64,000 bases of DNA, from positions 35,343-99,342 of the forward strand of contig JAOTXY010000002.1 of the NCBI GenBank assembly GCA_029862125.1, read 5' to 3'. Below, piece by piece: positions 20,223-30,541 of the stretch. The stretch is from Gammaproteobacteria bacterium (lineage in GTDB: Bacteria > Pseudomonadota > Gammaproteobacteria > GCA-001735895). The notes below the pieces were generated by a model, which made no database searches, was not told the DNA's origin, and worked only from the letters and a program-made list of their open reading frames with translations. The position numbers and the translations under genes are program-made. Within the stretch, counting starts at the first letter, position 1, and the number at the start of each line of letters is the position of its first letter.

Positions 20223-21320
20223 TCAGCCAGGAATGGTCACATGCACATTCCAGCCGTGGCGGTCCTCCAATTTTCCGTACTGGATACCGGTAAGTTCATC
20301 GTAAAGCCGCAGCGTTAACTCGCCCGGGGGCGCCGTAGCCACCTGGAATATCTCCCCCTTGAAACCGATACTGGCAACGGGGCATATTACGGCCGCTGTG
20401 CCCGCTCCGAACACTTCCACCAGCGTCCCGGAACGAAAAGCTGTCACCACTTCATCGATGGAGATGCGGCGTTCTTCCACGGCAATACCCCAATCTGCAA
20501 GCAGGGTAAGAGCGCTATCGCGCACAACGCCCGGTAGAATCGAGCCACCCAGGGGCGGAGTGACCACGTTGTCGCCAATTTTGAAGAAAATATTCATCGC
20601 ACCAACCTCTTCCACGTAGCGGTGCTCATTGCCGTCCAGCCACAATACCTGGTCAAAACCCTGCTTCTGGCTTTCTGAACCCGGCAGCAGGCTGGCGGCA
20701 TAGTTGGCAGCCGTCTTGGCAGCGCCCAGCCCGCCGATGCTGGCAGCGCGGGTAAACCGATCTTCCACCCGCAACGACACGCCTTTTTGCAGGTTGGTGA
20801 AATAGCTGCCTACCGGCGCAGTCATGATCATAAAACGATAACTGTCAGCGGCGCGCACCTCCAGGGTAGCTTCGGTACCGATCACAAGGGGTCGCACATA
20901 TAGCGAATGACCCCATTGCGACGGAAGCCAACCGTGATCCAGCTCTATCAATTGCCGGGTGGCATGGATCATAATTTCGTTTAACTCATCGAGGGCCATG
21001 ATCGGAATGCACAGCCGTTGACAGGAATCGTGCAGTCGTCGGGCGTTCATATCGGGGCGGAAGATACGTACACTGCCATCCAGCCCACGAAAGGCCTTGA
21101 AACCGTCAAATACGGTTTGCCCGTAATGCAGCATCCCAACCCCGGGCTCCAGCGCAAGTGCCTGGTAGGGATGAATTTCAGGATTCTTCCAGGCGCCCTC
21201 CTCGTAAACCATGCTGAACATATGGTCGGAAAAAACACCGCCAAAGCTGAGTTCGTCAAAGTTGACCTGAGGCAGCCGGCTTTGCTCCACCAGCGTTACC
21301 GGGAAGTTTGATAATTGCAT
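20223..21320 (-). CDS. ilvE: Branched-chain amino acid aminotransferase (class IV)
   Basis: LALEPGVGMLHYGQTVFDGFKAFRG...GGLGAAKTAANYAASLLPG; start taken at MQLSNFPVTL. Confidence 0.9.
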   Translation of the reverse strand: MQLSNFPVTLVEQSRLPQVNFDELSFGGVFSDHMFSMVYEEGAWKNPEIHPYQALALEPGVGMLHYGQTVFDGFKAFRGLDGSVRIFRPDMNARRLHDSCQRLCIPIMALDELNEIMIHATRQLIELDHGWLPSQWGHSLYVRPLVIGTEATLEVRAADSYRFMIMTAPVGSYFTNLQKGVSLRVEDRFTRAASIGGLGAAKTAANYAASLLPGSESQKQGFDQVLWLDGNEHRYVEEVGAMNIFFKIGDNVVTPPLGGSILPGVVRDSALTLLADWGIAVEERRISIDEVVTAFRSGTLVEVFGAGTAAVICPVASIGFKGEIFQVATAPPGELTLRLYDELTGIQYGKLEDRHGWNVHVTIPG

Positions 21321-21621
21321 CTTTGTCGACCTTTCGATTGTAACCCTTGAAAACAGCAGCAAGGACTGCCGCAAACGCGGGATGGTAACAGACCTGCCCT
21401 CGACTCGCATCGCAATACATTGTCGCGACGCTGACCTCGCTACAATGCCCGGTGAAATGGTATGACGCAGCTCGTTACCGCTAATATCGCAGCTTGATCT
21501 AAATCAATAATTCGGTTTTTACAAGGTTTAACCTTATTATGTAAGCTTAATTGCTTGGGGGATACATCCAGATCATGGGCCGCACCGCTATTGTAAAGCT
21601 CACCGCAGTGAGTAAATAACC

Positions 21622-24147
21622 ATGCCGGCTTCTGAGATCGTCTTTGTATTGGTGGTACTGCTGGGCATAGCCATGGTGGTTACCGGTACCTGTCGTAACC
21701 TGCCGGTTCCGTTCACGGTAATTCTGGTGCTGATTGGCATGCTGCTGGGTTACCTGTCCCATGTGCTGCATTTCATGGAACCTCTACAGGGATTTACCTT
21801 AAGCCCTGAAATCATGTTATTCGTGTTTCTACCCGCGCTGATATTTGAATCCGGGTTCGCGCTGGACGCGCGCCAGATGATCAAGGATCTGCCACCGATA
21901 CTGATTCTCGCCATTCCCGCGATGCTCATGTCCACCTTCGTTGTCGGCCTGGGGGTCTGGTGGGCACTGGATATCAAACTCATTGTTGCGCTGGTATTCG
22001 GGGCATTAATCTCTGCCACCGACCCGGTCGCGGTGGTCGCACTGTTTAAAGAACTGGGTGCGCCCAACCGCCTGAATGTCCTGGTCGAGGGCGAATCCCT
22101 GCTGAACGACGCTACCGCCATCGTGGCTTTTTCGATTTTACTCGGTATAGCCGTCGAGGGCGGCGGCATCAGCTGGTCCGATGCCGATAATATATTCCTG
22201 GATTTTCTCAGGGTGTTTATCGGCGGCGCCCTGTTCGGTGCTTTCCTGGGATTCGTGGTCTGCGAATTGTTATATCGAATGCATAGCGGGATCAGCGTTA
22301 TTCTGACGTCATCGATCATCATCGCCTACGCCAGCTTCGTCATTGCCGAGCACGCATTCCACGTGTCGGGTGTCATGGCCGTGGTGGGGTCGGCAATTGC
22401 CCTGAGGCGATTCGGCGTAACGCGGTTTCGCCAGGATACCACCCATTCCATCCACGAGGTCTGGGAGGTTATCGCCCTGTCCTGTAATTCGCTGCTGTTT
22501 TTACTGGTCGGCTTATCGATCAGCATCGTCACGCTTTTTAGCCAGCTGGGGCCTATAGCCATTGCGATCGCTTTAGTATTGAGCGCACGGGCACTGTCGA
22601 TTTATAGCATTGTTCCGCTGGCGGTAAAGTGGTTTAAGCTGCCACACATCAGCATGGGCGAGCGTCACATCATGTGGTGGGGCGGCCTCAAGGGCGGCCT
22701 CGCTATTGCCGTGGTGCTTTCAATCCCCAGCGACCTGCCGGAGCGCCAGTTCCTGTTCGAGGTCACGCTCGGAGTGGTGTTGTTTACGCTGTTGATCAGC
22801 GCACCCACGATACGCCCGCTGATGCATTTTCTCGGCTTAAACGAGTTTTCCAGGGGGGAAGAACTGGAGTACCGAAACTCGCTGCAGGGAGCCGAAGAAA
22901 CTTCTCAGAAATATTTGGCAAACTTGGCCGCGAGCAAGATTGTTCCCAGGGGCACGCTTACTCCCTTGCAGGACCAGATTCATCAAACCTTTTCCAGTGG
23001 TAGCGACGAGGACGAAACAAAAGCGCATGAGAACGACGAATATTTTGCCGAATTCAGGGCTTATCGGGTGGAACGCGAATCATTAAAATCGCTCTACGAG
23101 ACTGGCGTTATCAGCCAGTATATTTATCTCGATATGAACAACCGGTTGCATGCCGTGCAGGAATCGCTGCGCCTGGGTGAAGCCGGGATTGGAGAAGTCG
23201 ACGAGTCGGAGGAACTCACCCTGTTTCAACGACTCGAGATATTCGTGCTGGGTAAAATTCGTGAAAAATCCTGGCTCGCCGGGTGGCTTTCGAAATACCA
23301 GGAACAGAGAACAGTGCACCGGGTGCAACGCAACCTGGCGCATATCCTGTTAAGCGACGACGTCATAGCAATGCTTGGCCGGCAGGATGATTTGCTTGAA
23401 GACGTCAGCAACAGCGTGATATCTGCCTACGAGGATCGAAAAAAATACTACCGTAAACAGCTGAAACAAATCAGGAAATATTATCCAACATACTACATGC
23501 AATTTCTCGAACGACTCACGACCCGGTCGATGATCAACAGCGGCTGGAACCGGATAAAGTCCGAGTTTGCACATGGTGATCTCTCTGCCAAGGGCTTCAA
23601 CCTTGTACAGTCCAAGGTAGAAGCGATTTTGGCAGAGGTCGACGAGTCACCGCTGATTTTCTCGAAAACGGTTAGCTCCATATCCGAATACCTGGAAGAT
23701 ATTGACCTGTTTCACGATTTAACCGACAAGGATTTTGCCTTCCTCGAGAAGAATGCTTCGATAGTCACGTATTTAGCCGGTGATACCATCATGGGCCGCT
23801 TTGAAACGGGTATAGATTTCTACGTGCTGGTCGACGGCAAGGCGACCGTCTGGATCAAGGACGCATTCAGTCGCGAGCAGTTCATGGCGGAGTTGCTGAA
23901 GGGGGACTTTATGGGTGAATCCGGTTTGCTGGCCAAGCAAAAAAACCGTAAACATCACCGCAGCGCCACGATAAAGGCGGAAACACCCTGTACCCTGATC
24001 AGGATCTCACCCGATACCATGTCGCGGATCCTGTGGAAGTACCCGCAAATCCTGAACACCATACGAGACATCAATGAGGCCCGTTTAAGCGTACGTCCGA
24101 AGAGCACCGATGAACTGCGTGTCTACAAACCCCATAAAAAGCATTAA
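21622..24147 (+). CDS. CPA1-family Na+/H+ antiporter with long cytoplasmic tail and cyclic-nucleotide-binding-like domain
   Basis: NhaP-like core (GALISATDPVAVVALFKELGAPNRLNVLVEGESLLNDATA); C-terminal cNMP-like FYVLVDGKATVWI...GDFMGESGLL. Confidence 0.9.
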   Translation: MPASEIVFVLVVLLGIAMVVTGTCRNLPVPFTVILVLIGMLLGYLSHVLHFMEPLQGFTLSPEIMLFVFLPALIFESGFALDARQMIKDLPPILILAIPAMLMSTFVVGLGVWWALDIKLIVALVFGALISATDPVAVVALFKELGAPNRLNVLVEGESLLNDATAIVAFSILLGIAVEGGGISWSDADNIFLDFLRVFIGGALFGAFLGFVVCELLYRMHSGISVILTSSIIIAYASFVIAEHAFHVSGVMAVVGSAIALRRFGVTRFRQDTTHSIHEVWEVIALSCNSLLFLLVGLSISIVTLFSQLGPIAIAIALVLSARALSIYSIVPLAVKWFKLPHISMGERHIMWWGGLKGGLAIAVVLSIPSDLPERQFLFEVTLGVVLFTLLISAPTIRPLMHFLGLNEFSRGEELEYRNSLQGAEETSQKYLANLAASKIVPRGTLTPLQDQIHQTFSSGSDEDETKAHENDEYFAEFRAYRVERESLKSLYETGVISQYIYLDMNNRLHAVQESLRLGEAGIGEVDESEELTLFQRLEIFVLGKIREKSWLAGWLSKYQEQRTVHRVQRNLAHILLSDDVIAMLGRQDDLLEDVSNSVISAYEDRKKYYRKQLKQIRKYYPTYYMQFLERLTTRSMINSGWNRIKSEFAHGDLSAKGFNLVQSKVEAILAEVDESPLIFSKTVSSISEYLEDIDLFHDLTDKDFAFLEKNASIVTYLAGDTIMGRFETGIDFYVLVDGKATVWIKDAFSREQFMAELLKGDFMGESGLLAKQKNRKHHRSATIKAETPCTLIRISPDTMSRILWKYPQILNTIRDINEARLSVRPKSTDELRVYKPHKKH

Positions 24148-24197
24148 CAACGAATAAGATCAGGAGACCGGTTTAAAAAAAGATCGCGGTTTTATCA

Positions 24198-25961
24198 TCA
24201 GGCGATACCCGGGTTGCCGGCCACGTTTTTAATTTTCGGGGTGTTCAACTTCTTGATGCGCGCGATATCCTCGCGGCGCAGGTAGTCTGCAACCACGTCC
24301 CAGATCGGCGCACCCGGTGACTCCGAACCCACGGTGGCCCAACCGGCCACCTTGTAATTCTTAGCCGCTTCAATGCGGCTACCATCGTCGAGCTGCATGT
24401 CTGCGATTCTCTCGCCGGCGCCGGCACCCGGATCGATACTGTAATCGAGGCCGCCGAGGCGAACCATGTCACCGCCCTGCTGGTAGTAAGGATCCTTGTT
24501 GAACAGGTTGTCGGCAACGTCTTCGAGAATCAGTTTGATGTTTTCACCGGTCATTTCACGCACGTAGGTTTCGGGATAGGTAATGCAGGTTTGGTCCATG
24601 ACGTGTTCCATCGTGATTGCTTGTCCCGACAACACGGTGGTACCCCAGCGGAATCCCGGGGACAGCGATATCTGTGCATCGCCCTCGACCCGCAGGGCAT
24701 CGCAGATCACCTGGTCAAAGGTGCCGTTAAAATTCCCACGTCGAAACAACAGGTTTTCAGCAATAGTTAGCTCCTCTTGCAACTTCGGCAGGTAAGGCTT
24801 GCGGACCTTTTCCACATAAGCGGACATTTCAGCATCCGCATCGAGTAAATTTGAGAAAACCGGCAATAAGCGATAACGAAAATCGCGCAGCTTCTTACCC
24901 TTGTAATCCATATCCATAACACCCAGGAACTTGCCGTTGGAACCCGCGTTGGTAACCAGTGTTTTGCCTCCCGGGTTCGATACGGGTATCGCAGCCGGCA
25001 CACCATCATGCGTATGACCACCAAATATCGCGTCGATGCCACTGACTCGAGAAGCCATCTTGAGGTCCACGTCCATACCGTTGTGTGACAGCACGATCAA
25101 TCCATCGGGGCTTTCCTCGTCGCGTGCCTGCTCGACGATTTCCTGCATATCGCCTTCGTTGATGCCAAAGGTCCAGTCCGGGATAAATCGTTGCGGATTT
25201 GCGATCGGCGTATACGGAAACGACTGACCGACCACGGCAATGCGCAAATCCCCCATTTCCCGAATCGTGTAGGGCTTGAAGACATGCCCGCTGTCTTCAT
25301 TGAAGTCACCCAGATCGGCAAGCTCATAATCAAACAGTGCATCTTCCTTGACCTTGCAATTCTGGCTGACGAATTCGCCAGCGAAAATCTCGGCATTGTC
25401 GAGGATTTCAGTCGCCAGGTAGGTAAATTCCCAGTGACCGGTCATGACATCAACCCCGAGTAAATTACAGGCCTCGACCATATCCCGACCCCGGGTCCAG
25501 AACGCGGTACCCGAACCCTGCCAGGTATCCCCGCCATCGAGCAGTAACGAGCGCCCCTGCGCATATTCCGCACGCAACTTCTTGACCAGGGTTGCGAGGT
25601 GGGCAAAGCCACCAACCTTGCCAAAGGTGCGCGCGGCTTCCTGAAAATTGATGTAGGTATAGGCGTGCTCCTCGATACCGCCATGCGCAATGCCGTACTG
25701 TTTGACCAGGTTTTTACCAACCAGGTGCGGCGCCTTACCGAAAGCGTCGCCGATGCCGAGATTGACACTGGGCTCACGGAAATAAATCGGGTTAAGCTGG
25801 GCATGACAATCGGTGAAGTGCAGGATGCGCGCATTGCCGAAGGCAGGCATATCATAGAGCCTGGAATCCTCGCTGCTGGCCGAAAATCCAGCTCCGGGAA
25901 ACAGTCCTGCAGCACCGGCAAGGCCCAGCAGCCTGATAAATTCTCTACGGTTTAAGTTCAT
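24198..25961 (-). CDS. soxB: SoxB, thiosulfohydrolase (5'-nucleotidase/metallophosphatase family)
   Basis: Tat signal NRREFIRLLG; HFTDCHAQLNPIYFREPSVNLG, LLLDGGDTWQGSGTAFWTRG, GGHTHDGVPAAIPV. Confidence 0.95.
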   Translation of the reverse strand: MNLNRREFIRLLGLAGAAGLFPGAGFSASSEDSRLYDMPAFGNARILHFTDCHAQLNPIYFREPSVNLGIGDAFGKAPHLVGKNLVKQYGIAHGGIEEHAYTYINFQEAARTFGKVGGFAHLATLVKKLRAEYAQGRSLLLDGGDTWQGSGTAFWTRGRDMVEACNLLGVDVMTGHWEFTYLATEILDNAEIFAGEFVSQNCKVKEDALFDYELADLGDFNEDSGHVFKPYTIREMGDLRIAVVGQSFPYTPIANPQRFIPDWTFGINEGDMQEIVEQARDEESPDGLIVLSHNGMDVDLKMASRVSGIDAIFGGHTHDGVPAAIPVSNPGGKTLVTNAGSNGKFLGVMDMDYKGKKLRDFRYRLLPVFSNLLDADAEMSAYVEKVRKPYLPKLQEELTIAENLLFRRGNFNGTFDQVICDALRVEGDAQISLSPGFRWGTTVLSGQAITMEHVMDQTCITYPETYVREMTGENIKLILEDVADNLFNKDPYYQQGGDMVRLGGLDYSIDPGAGAGERIADMQLDDGSRIEAAKNYKVAGWATVGSESPGAPIWDVVADYLRREDIARIKKLNTPKIKNVAGNPGIA

Positions 25962-25970
25962 AACGCCCCC

Positions 25971-26696
25971 TCAGGTAAATATTTCAGTTAGTTCGGCCAG
26001 GTTTTCGACCACCAGGTCCGGGTTGGAATCGCTGATATCTTTGCCGTGATTATATCCATATGGCACACAGATAACGCCAAATCCTGCAGCGCGCGCCGCC
26101 AGCACATCATTGCTCGAGTCACCGACCATCAGGCAGGTGTCATAAGCCAGACCGAAGTGATCCGCGGCATAATGCAGCGGCATGGGATCAGGCTTTTTGC
26201 GGGCGGTGGTGTCGCCGGCCACGACCAATTCAAAAAAGGAGTCCAGGCCCATCGCTGCGATCAGCTCGGAGGTGAAAGGTTCCGGCTTGTTAGTAACACA
26301 GGCGAGATGAAGTTCGAGCCTGCTGAGACGTTCCAGGGTTTCGATAACCCCCGGGTAGACTTCACTATGATCGCTGGCATGCTCGCCATACAGCCTGCTG
26401 AAAATTTCCAGCCCGGCGCGGAAAAAGCCCTCTTCCGGCTCCGCGTTCATGTCGTTGGTCAGGACACGCTTGACGAAGCGCTCGAGGCCGTTGCCGACCC
26501 AGTTTCGTGCCGCCTGCGGATCCTGCAAAGGCATTTCCAGAGCACGCAACATTTCGTTAGCACACCATGCCAGGTCACCAACGCTATCGACGAGGGTGCC
26601 ATCGAGATCGAACAGAACCAGTTTTACCCGTTCGAAAGTGGGTTTATCTTTCGCTCCGCGGCTATCGGTCCGGCTTGTGGTTGCTGGCATATCCAT
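25971..26696 (-). CDS. gph: Phosphoglycolate phosphatase (HAD family)
   Basis: LVLFDLDGTLVDS HAD motif I, VTNKPEPFT, MVGDSSNDVLAARAAG; in cbb cluster. Confidence 0.88.
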   Translation of the reverse strand: MDMPATTSRTDSRGAKDKPTFERVKLVLFDLDGTLVDSVGDLAWCANEMLRALEMPLQDPQAARNWVGNGLERFVKRVLTNDMNAEPEEGFFRAGLEIFSRLYGEHASDHSEVYPGVIETLERLSRLELHLACVTNKPEPFTSELIAAMGLDSFFELVVAGDTTARKKPDPMPLHYAADHFGLAYDTCLMVGDSSNDVLAARAAGFGVICVPYGYNHGKDISDSNPDLVVENLAELTEIFT

Positions 26697-26804
26697 TGTT
26701 AAATGCTTGTTTCGACGGGTTAAAATTCAGCTAGCCTACAAACCTATCAAAATCGGGCAGCCAATGTAATAACCCGATAGCAATAGGCGCTATTACTTTC
26801 TTAA

Positions 26805-29180
26805 CTATCCTGTCAGTGCTGAAAAAACGCGTGGTAAACGTTCCGGCAGGCGCTCGATGTTATCGACGATCGAGTAGTTATTGGCGCCGAAAATACGCGC
26901 TACGTAACTATCGGCATTCGGATCCAGCGTCAGGCAGTAGCTATGGATGCCCCTGGCGGCGAGTTCCTCGACCGCATGACGAGTATCCTGGCGCAGGTAT
27001 TGCGGGTCGCGCTCGTCGATGTCGGCGGGTTCGCCGTCGGTAAGCAGCAGAATCAAGCGCCTGCGGCTGCTTTGCTGATCGAGATGATGACCGGCATGAC
27101 GCAGCGCGGCACCCATGCGCGTCGACAGTCCGCCGGTCATCCCGGCAAGCCTGGCCTTGCTGTCGTCGTGATAGGGTTCATCGAAATCCTTGAAACGATA
27201 ATACTGCACGTCGTGACGTCCATCCGAGGCAAAACCGTGGACCGCGTAATTGTCGCCAATCGCGTCCACCGCCCAGGACAGCAACCCGGTTGCCTCGCGC
27301 GTCAGGTCGAGAATTCTCGGCTGCTCCTCGTAGCCTTCGTCACCTTCTTGCAGTTCGCCGATGCGATCGTTGGTCGAGGCGGACAGGTCCATCAGCAGCA
27401 CCATCGACAAATCGCGCAGGTGTCGTGTAATACGGATATTGACGCGCGGATCGGGCATGATGCCGCGCCGAATATCGATCATCGCGCGCACCGCGGCGTC
27501 GATGTCGAGCTCATCACCATCCTCGTAGCCACGTTTGCGTACGATACCCTGCGGTTGCAGCGCATCGATCAAATGCTTGATGCGACTCGCGATCGGCTTG
27601 TGTTTTTCGAGAATTTTGTCCATAACCCCGGGATCGTCGCGCCGCTGGCGGCGTTCGATGACGGTAGTCCACTCGGGGCGCGCCAGTTGTACCTGGTAAT
27701 CCCACTCGTCATAGTGAAAGGGTTCGGACATCTGTTCCACGCCTTCCGACTGGTTGTAACTGATGCCATTATCCTCGTAGGGAAACAGCTCGGTTGGCAA
27801 TACCCAGACTTCCTGGGGACTGCCATCCTCCAGCTCGGAATCGATCTCGTTGACCATTTGCATGACGTTGACGTACTTGCGACGGGTCGGCTGGCGCCAC
27901 GGCAAGGTCTCAATATCGCCGACGCCGGGACCATTTTCATCAAAATTCCACAGGTAACGGTTATCGTCGCGATAGGGTACCGGCGAATCCTGCAGCACGC
28001 GCAGTGCCGGTATTTTTTCGCGCCTGCCGAGAACCGTGCAAAACTCGAGGCCGAATTCGCGTACCAGCGATCGATCGACCGCCTCCGCCTCGAGCAACTT
28101 GCGATAACGCCTGGCGATATCGACGATCCAGTTCTCATCGTCACGGTAATCCGCATCCAGCAGCGCGCGATTCAGGCGTAACATCAAATCCACAACCGGG
28201 TGACGATCGGGCGCCTCGATTTCGAGCGCATGCTCGAAAAACCTGAGCCACAGGCGCCTTAACCCGGGGAACCGGCTGTAAGCGAGGAATTCTACCCTGG
28301 CATCCTCGAAGATTTCGATCATGCAGCGTTTTGCCGGGCTCAGGTCGTCAGCGTTATTCGATTCTGTGGTATAAACGATATGCGCCGCGGCGTGTGCGGC
28401 TGCCGCGCGATAGACATCGATGCCGTCGATGCCATCGAAACGATCGAATGCGTCGGGCAGATGCACCAGGTGGTTTTCGATATAGGGTCTGCTGCCCTCG
28501 CGGGTTTCGAAATCGTCAGCGGTCGGGCGCATGAAGAATGCACGCGCCCACAGCGCGCGCAGGTAAAAATTGAGTTTGCGGTGGTTATCGACGAACAGCG
28601 TGCCACGACGCTCCCTTTGCAGTACTGATTTCGAAGTCTCGGTTTGCAGGCCGAAATAGGCGCCCTGCCCCTCTAAATCGCGCTGATACGCCTGCGCGCC
28701 CCACATCGCCCAGCGTCGCAATCCACCGAGCGTCAATTTCGACAGCAGTTCACCCAAAGATTTCATCATCGGCCGCAATCCGCGTGGCGCCTTGCCGGCA
28801 AGCTGATGTAATAGCTTGAAGTAACCACGCAATAGCTCGGCATCGCCGAGGCGGGTTGCCGCCAGCGGCAAGTTGGAGAGAATCAGCGTAATTACTGCAC
28901 CCGAGGTCAGCGATGAAAGTTTCATGATCGCTTCGATGGTGTCGGGCACGATATCTTCGCCGACTTCCTTCGCCACCACCGGCATTTCCTGAATGTAGGT
29001 CAGAACCAGGTCCTGGCCCTTACCCAGCGTACACATGGCCTTGATGCCAACCAGATAATTTTCGAGACCCTGCGGCGACATGATGCGTTGTGCCTCGAGC
29101 CAGGAAGCCTCGACCGCCTCCAGGTTTCCGAGATCATCGGGATCGATGCATTGCAGGTATTCGGCGAGCTCGGGATGCAC
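26805..29180 (-). CDS. cbbO: CbbO/NorD-like von Willebrand factor A domain protein (RuBisCO activase component)
   Basis: 791 aa; C-terminal vWA MIDAS DLSASTND; downstream of cbbQ. Confidence 0.9.
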   Translation of the reverse strand: MHPELAEYLQCIDPDDLGNLEAVEASWLEAQRIMSPQGLENYLVGIKAMCTLGKGQDLVLTYIQEMPVVAKEVGEDIVPDTIEAIMKLSSLTSGAVITLILSNLPLAATRLGDAELLRGYFKLLHQLAGKAPRGLRPMMKSLGELLSKLTLGGLRRWAMWGAQAYQRDLEGQGAYFGLQTETSKSVLQRERRGTLFVDNHRKLNFYLRALWARAFFMRPTADDFETREGSRPYIENHLVHLPDAFDRFDGIDGIDVYRAAAAHAAAHIVYTTESNNADDLSPAKRCMIEIFEDARVEFLAYSRFPGLRRLWLRFFEHALEIEAPDRHPVVDLMLRLNRALLDADYRDDENWIVDIARRYRKLLEAEAVDRSLVREFGLEFCTVLGRREKIPALRVLQDSPVPYRDDNRYLWNFDENGPGVGDIETLPWRQPTRRKYVNVMQMVNEIDSELEDGSPQEVWVLPTELFPYEDNGISYNQSEGVEQMSEPFHYDEWDYQVQLARPEWTTVIERRQRRDDPGVMDKILEKHKPIASRIKHLIDALQPQGIVRKRGYEDGDELDIDAAVRAMIDIRRGIMPDPRVNIRITRHLRDLSMVLLMDLSASTNDRIGELQEGDEGYEEQPRILDLTREATGLLSWAVDAIGDNYAVHGFASDGRHDVQYYRFKDFDEPYHDDSKARLAGMTGGLSTRMGAALRHAGHHLDQQSSRRRLILLLTDGEPADIDERDPQYLRQDTRHAVEELAARGIHSYCLTLDPNADSYVARIFGANNYSIVDNIERLPERLPRVFSALTG

Positions 29181-29199
29181 GATGCAGTCTCCAGTCTAA

Positions 29200-29291
29200 C
29201 CTGTCATACCGAGGCTCCGACCGCGGTATCCAGTGACATTGCTGACTCTGGTTTCGAACTGGATCCCGCGGTCAGGCCGCGGGATGACAGG
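29200..29291. repeat. Imperfect palindromic intergenic element between cbbQ and cbbO
   Basis: Left arm CCTGTCATACCGAGGCTCCGACCGCGGTATCCAGT is near-complementary to right arm ACTGGATCCCGCGGTCAGGCCGCGGGATGACAGG. Confidence 0.8.
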
Positions 29292-29329
29292 AAAAGGATA
29301 CTCTGATTGCATCCCGGTTCGTTCCTCGA

Positions 29330-30163
29330 CTAGAAGTAGGTATCGACAGCGGCGTAGAGCGTATCGCGCATATCGGGATCGTCGGTGAGCGGGGTAACCA
29401 GCGCCATACGGCAAGCGGCAGCGGGCGCGACTCCCTCGGCCATCAGTTGCGCCGCGTAGATCAGCAACCGTGTCGACATGCCCTCGTCGAGACCATGTCC
29501 TTTCAAATTTCGCGAGCTGGTACCAACCTGCACCAGCTTGCCGGCGATTTCGGCATCAACACCGGCTTCGTGGGCAACGATTTCAGCCTCGATATCGGCC
29601 TCAGGATAGTCGAAATCGAGTCCGCCAAATCGCTGCTTGGTAGATTGTTTGAGATCTTTCATCAACGACTGGTAGCCCGGGTTATAAGAAATGACAATCT
29701 GAAAATCCTCGTGCGCCTTGACCAGCTCACCTTTCTTTTCCAGCGGCAACTCGCGTCGATGATCGGTCAGCGGGTGAATAACCACCGTCGTATCCTGGCG
29801 TGCCTCGACAACTTCATCGAGGTAGCAGATGGCACCGATACGCGCAGCTACCGTCAGCGGACCATCCTGCCAGCGGGTACCGTTGATATCCAGCAGGTAA
29901 CGCCCGACCAGGTCCGAGGCAGTCATATCCTCGGTACAGGCGACACTGATCAGCGGTTTCTGCAGCTTCCAGGCCATGTATTCGACGAAGCGCGACTTGC
30001 CGCAGCCGGTGGGGCCTTTCAGCATCACCGGCATGCGTACCTGGTAAGCCGCCTGGTAGTTTTCGACCTCGTCCGCAACTGCCCGGTAATAGGGCTCCCC
30101 TTTTACCAGGTACTGCTCGCGGTCGGTTTCAACGATTTGCATCTGACTTGCCGCTTCCGCCAT
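29330..30163 (-). CDS. cbbQ: CbbQ/NorQ AAA+ ATPase (RuBisCO activase)
   Basis: Walker A LKGPTGCGKSRF, Walker B AICYLDEVVEA; adjacent to cbbS and cbbO. Confidence 0.94.
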   Translation of the reverse strand: MAEAASQMQIVETDREQYLVKGEPYYRAVADEVENYQAAYQVRMPVMLKGPTGCGKSRFVEYMAWKLQKPLISVACTEDMTASDLVGRYLLDINGTRWQDGPLTVAARIGAICYLDEVVEARQDTTVVIHPLTDHRRELPLEKKGELVKAHEDFQIVISYNPGYQSLMKDLKQSTKQRFGGLDFDYPEADIEAEIVAHEAGVDAEIAGKLVQVGTSSRNLKGHGLDEGMSTRLLIYAAQLMAEGVAPAAACRMALVTPLTDDPDMRDTLYAAVDTYF

Positions 30164-30172
30164 GGCGCCGAT

Positions 30173-30529
30173 CTATACCGGGTTGCCGCGATAAATGACC
30201 ATCGACGCACCGGCGGACTGGGCATAGTTGTCGAATCCCATCAGACGCACATGGTTGTTGGGATGCGCGTTATGGCAGGCGACGCACTCGTTGATGATGG
30301 TATCGACATCGTCCTCGCCGAACATCGGCAATTTCCACATGTACCAGTAATTATCAGCCGCGTTTTCCGGCTCGGTATGCTCGATGCCGGGGTTCCAGCC
30401 CTGCGCAACAATATACTGGACCTGTCGACGGATTTGCTCCGCGTTCATTTCCGGCAGGTAGGAAAAGGTTTCGAATTTGCGGCTCGCCGTGTCGGCGAGG
30501 CTCGATTGATAGTCTTGAATATCGCTCAT
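30173..30529 (-). CDS. cbbS: RuBisCO small subunit
   Basis: 118 aa; [33 protein letters not shown]...[11 protein letters not shown]. Confidence 0.97.
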   Translation of the reverse strand: MSDIQDYQSSLADTASRKFETFSYLPEMNAEQIRRQVQYIVAQGWNPGIEHTEPENAADNYWYMWKLPMFGEDDVDTIINECVACHNAHPNNHVRLMGFDNYAQSAGASMVIYRGNPV

Positions 30530-30541
30530 GGTTTTATCCTC

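Noticed and set aside
26943-28181. 412 aa plus-strand ORF opposite cbbO
   Set aside because: Antisense shadow ORF of a well-supported CDS
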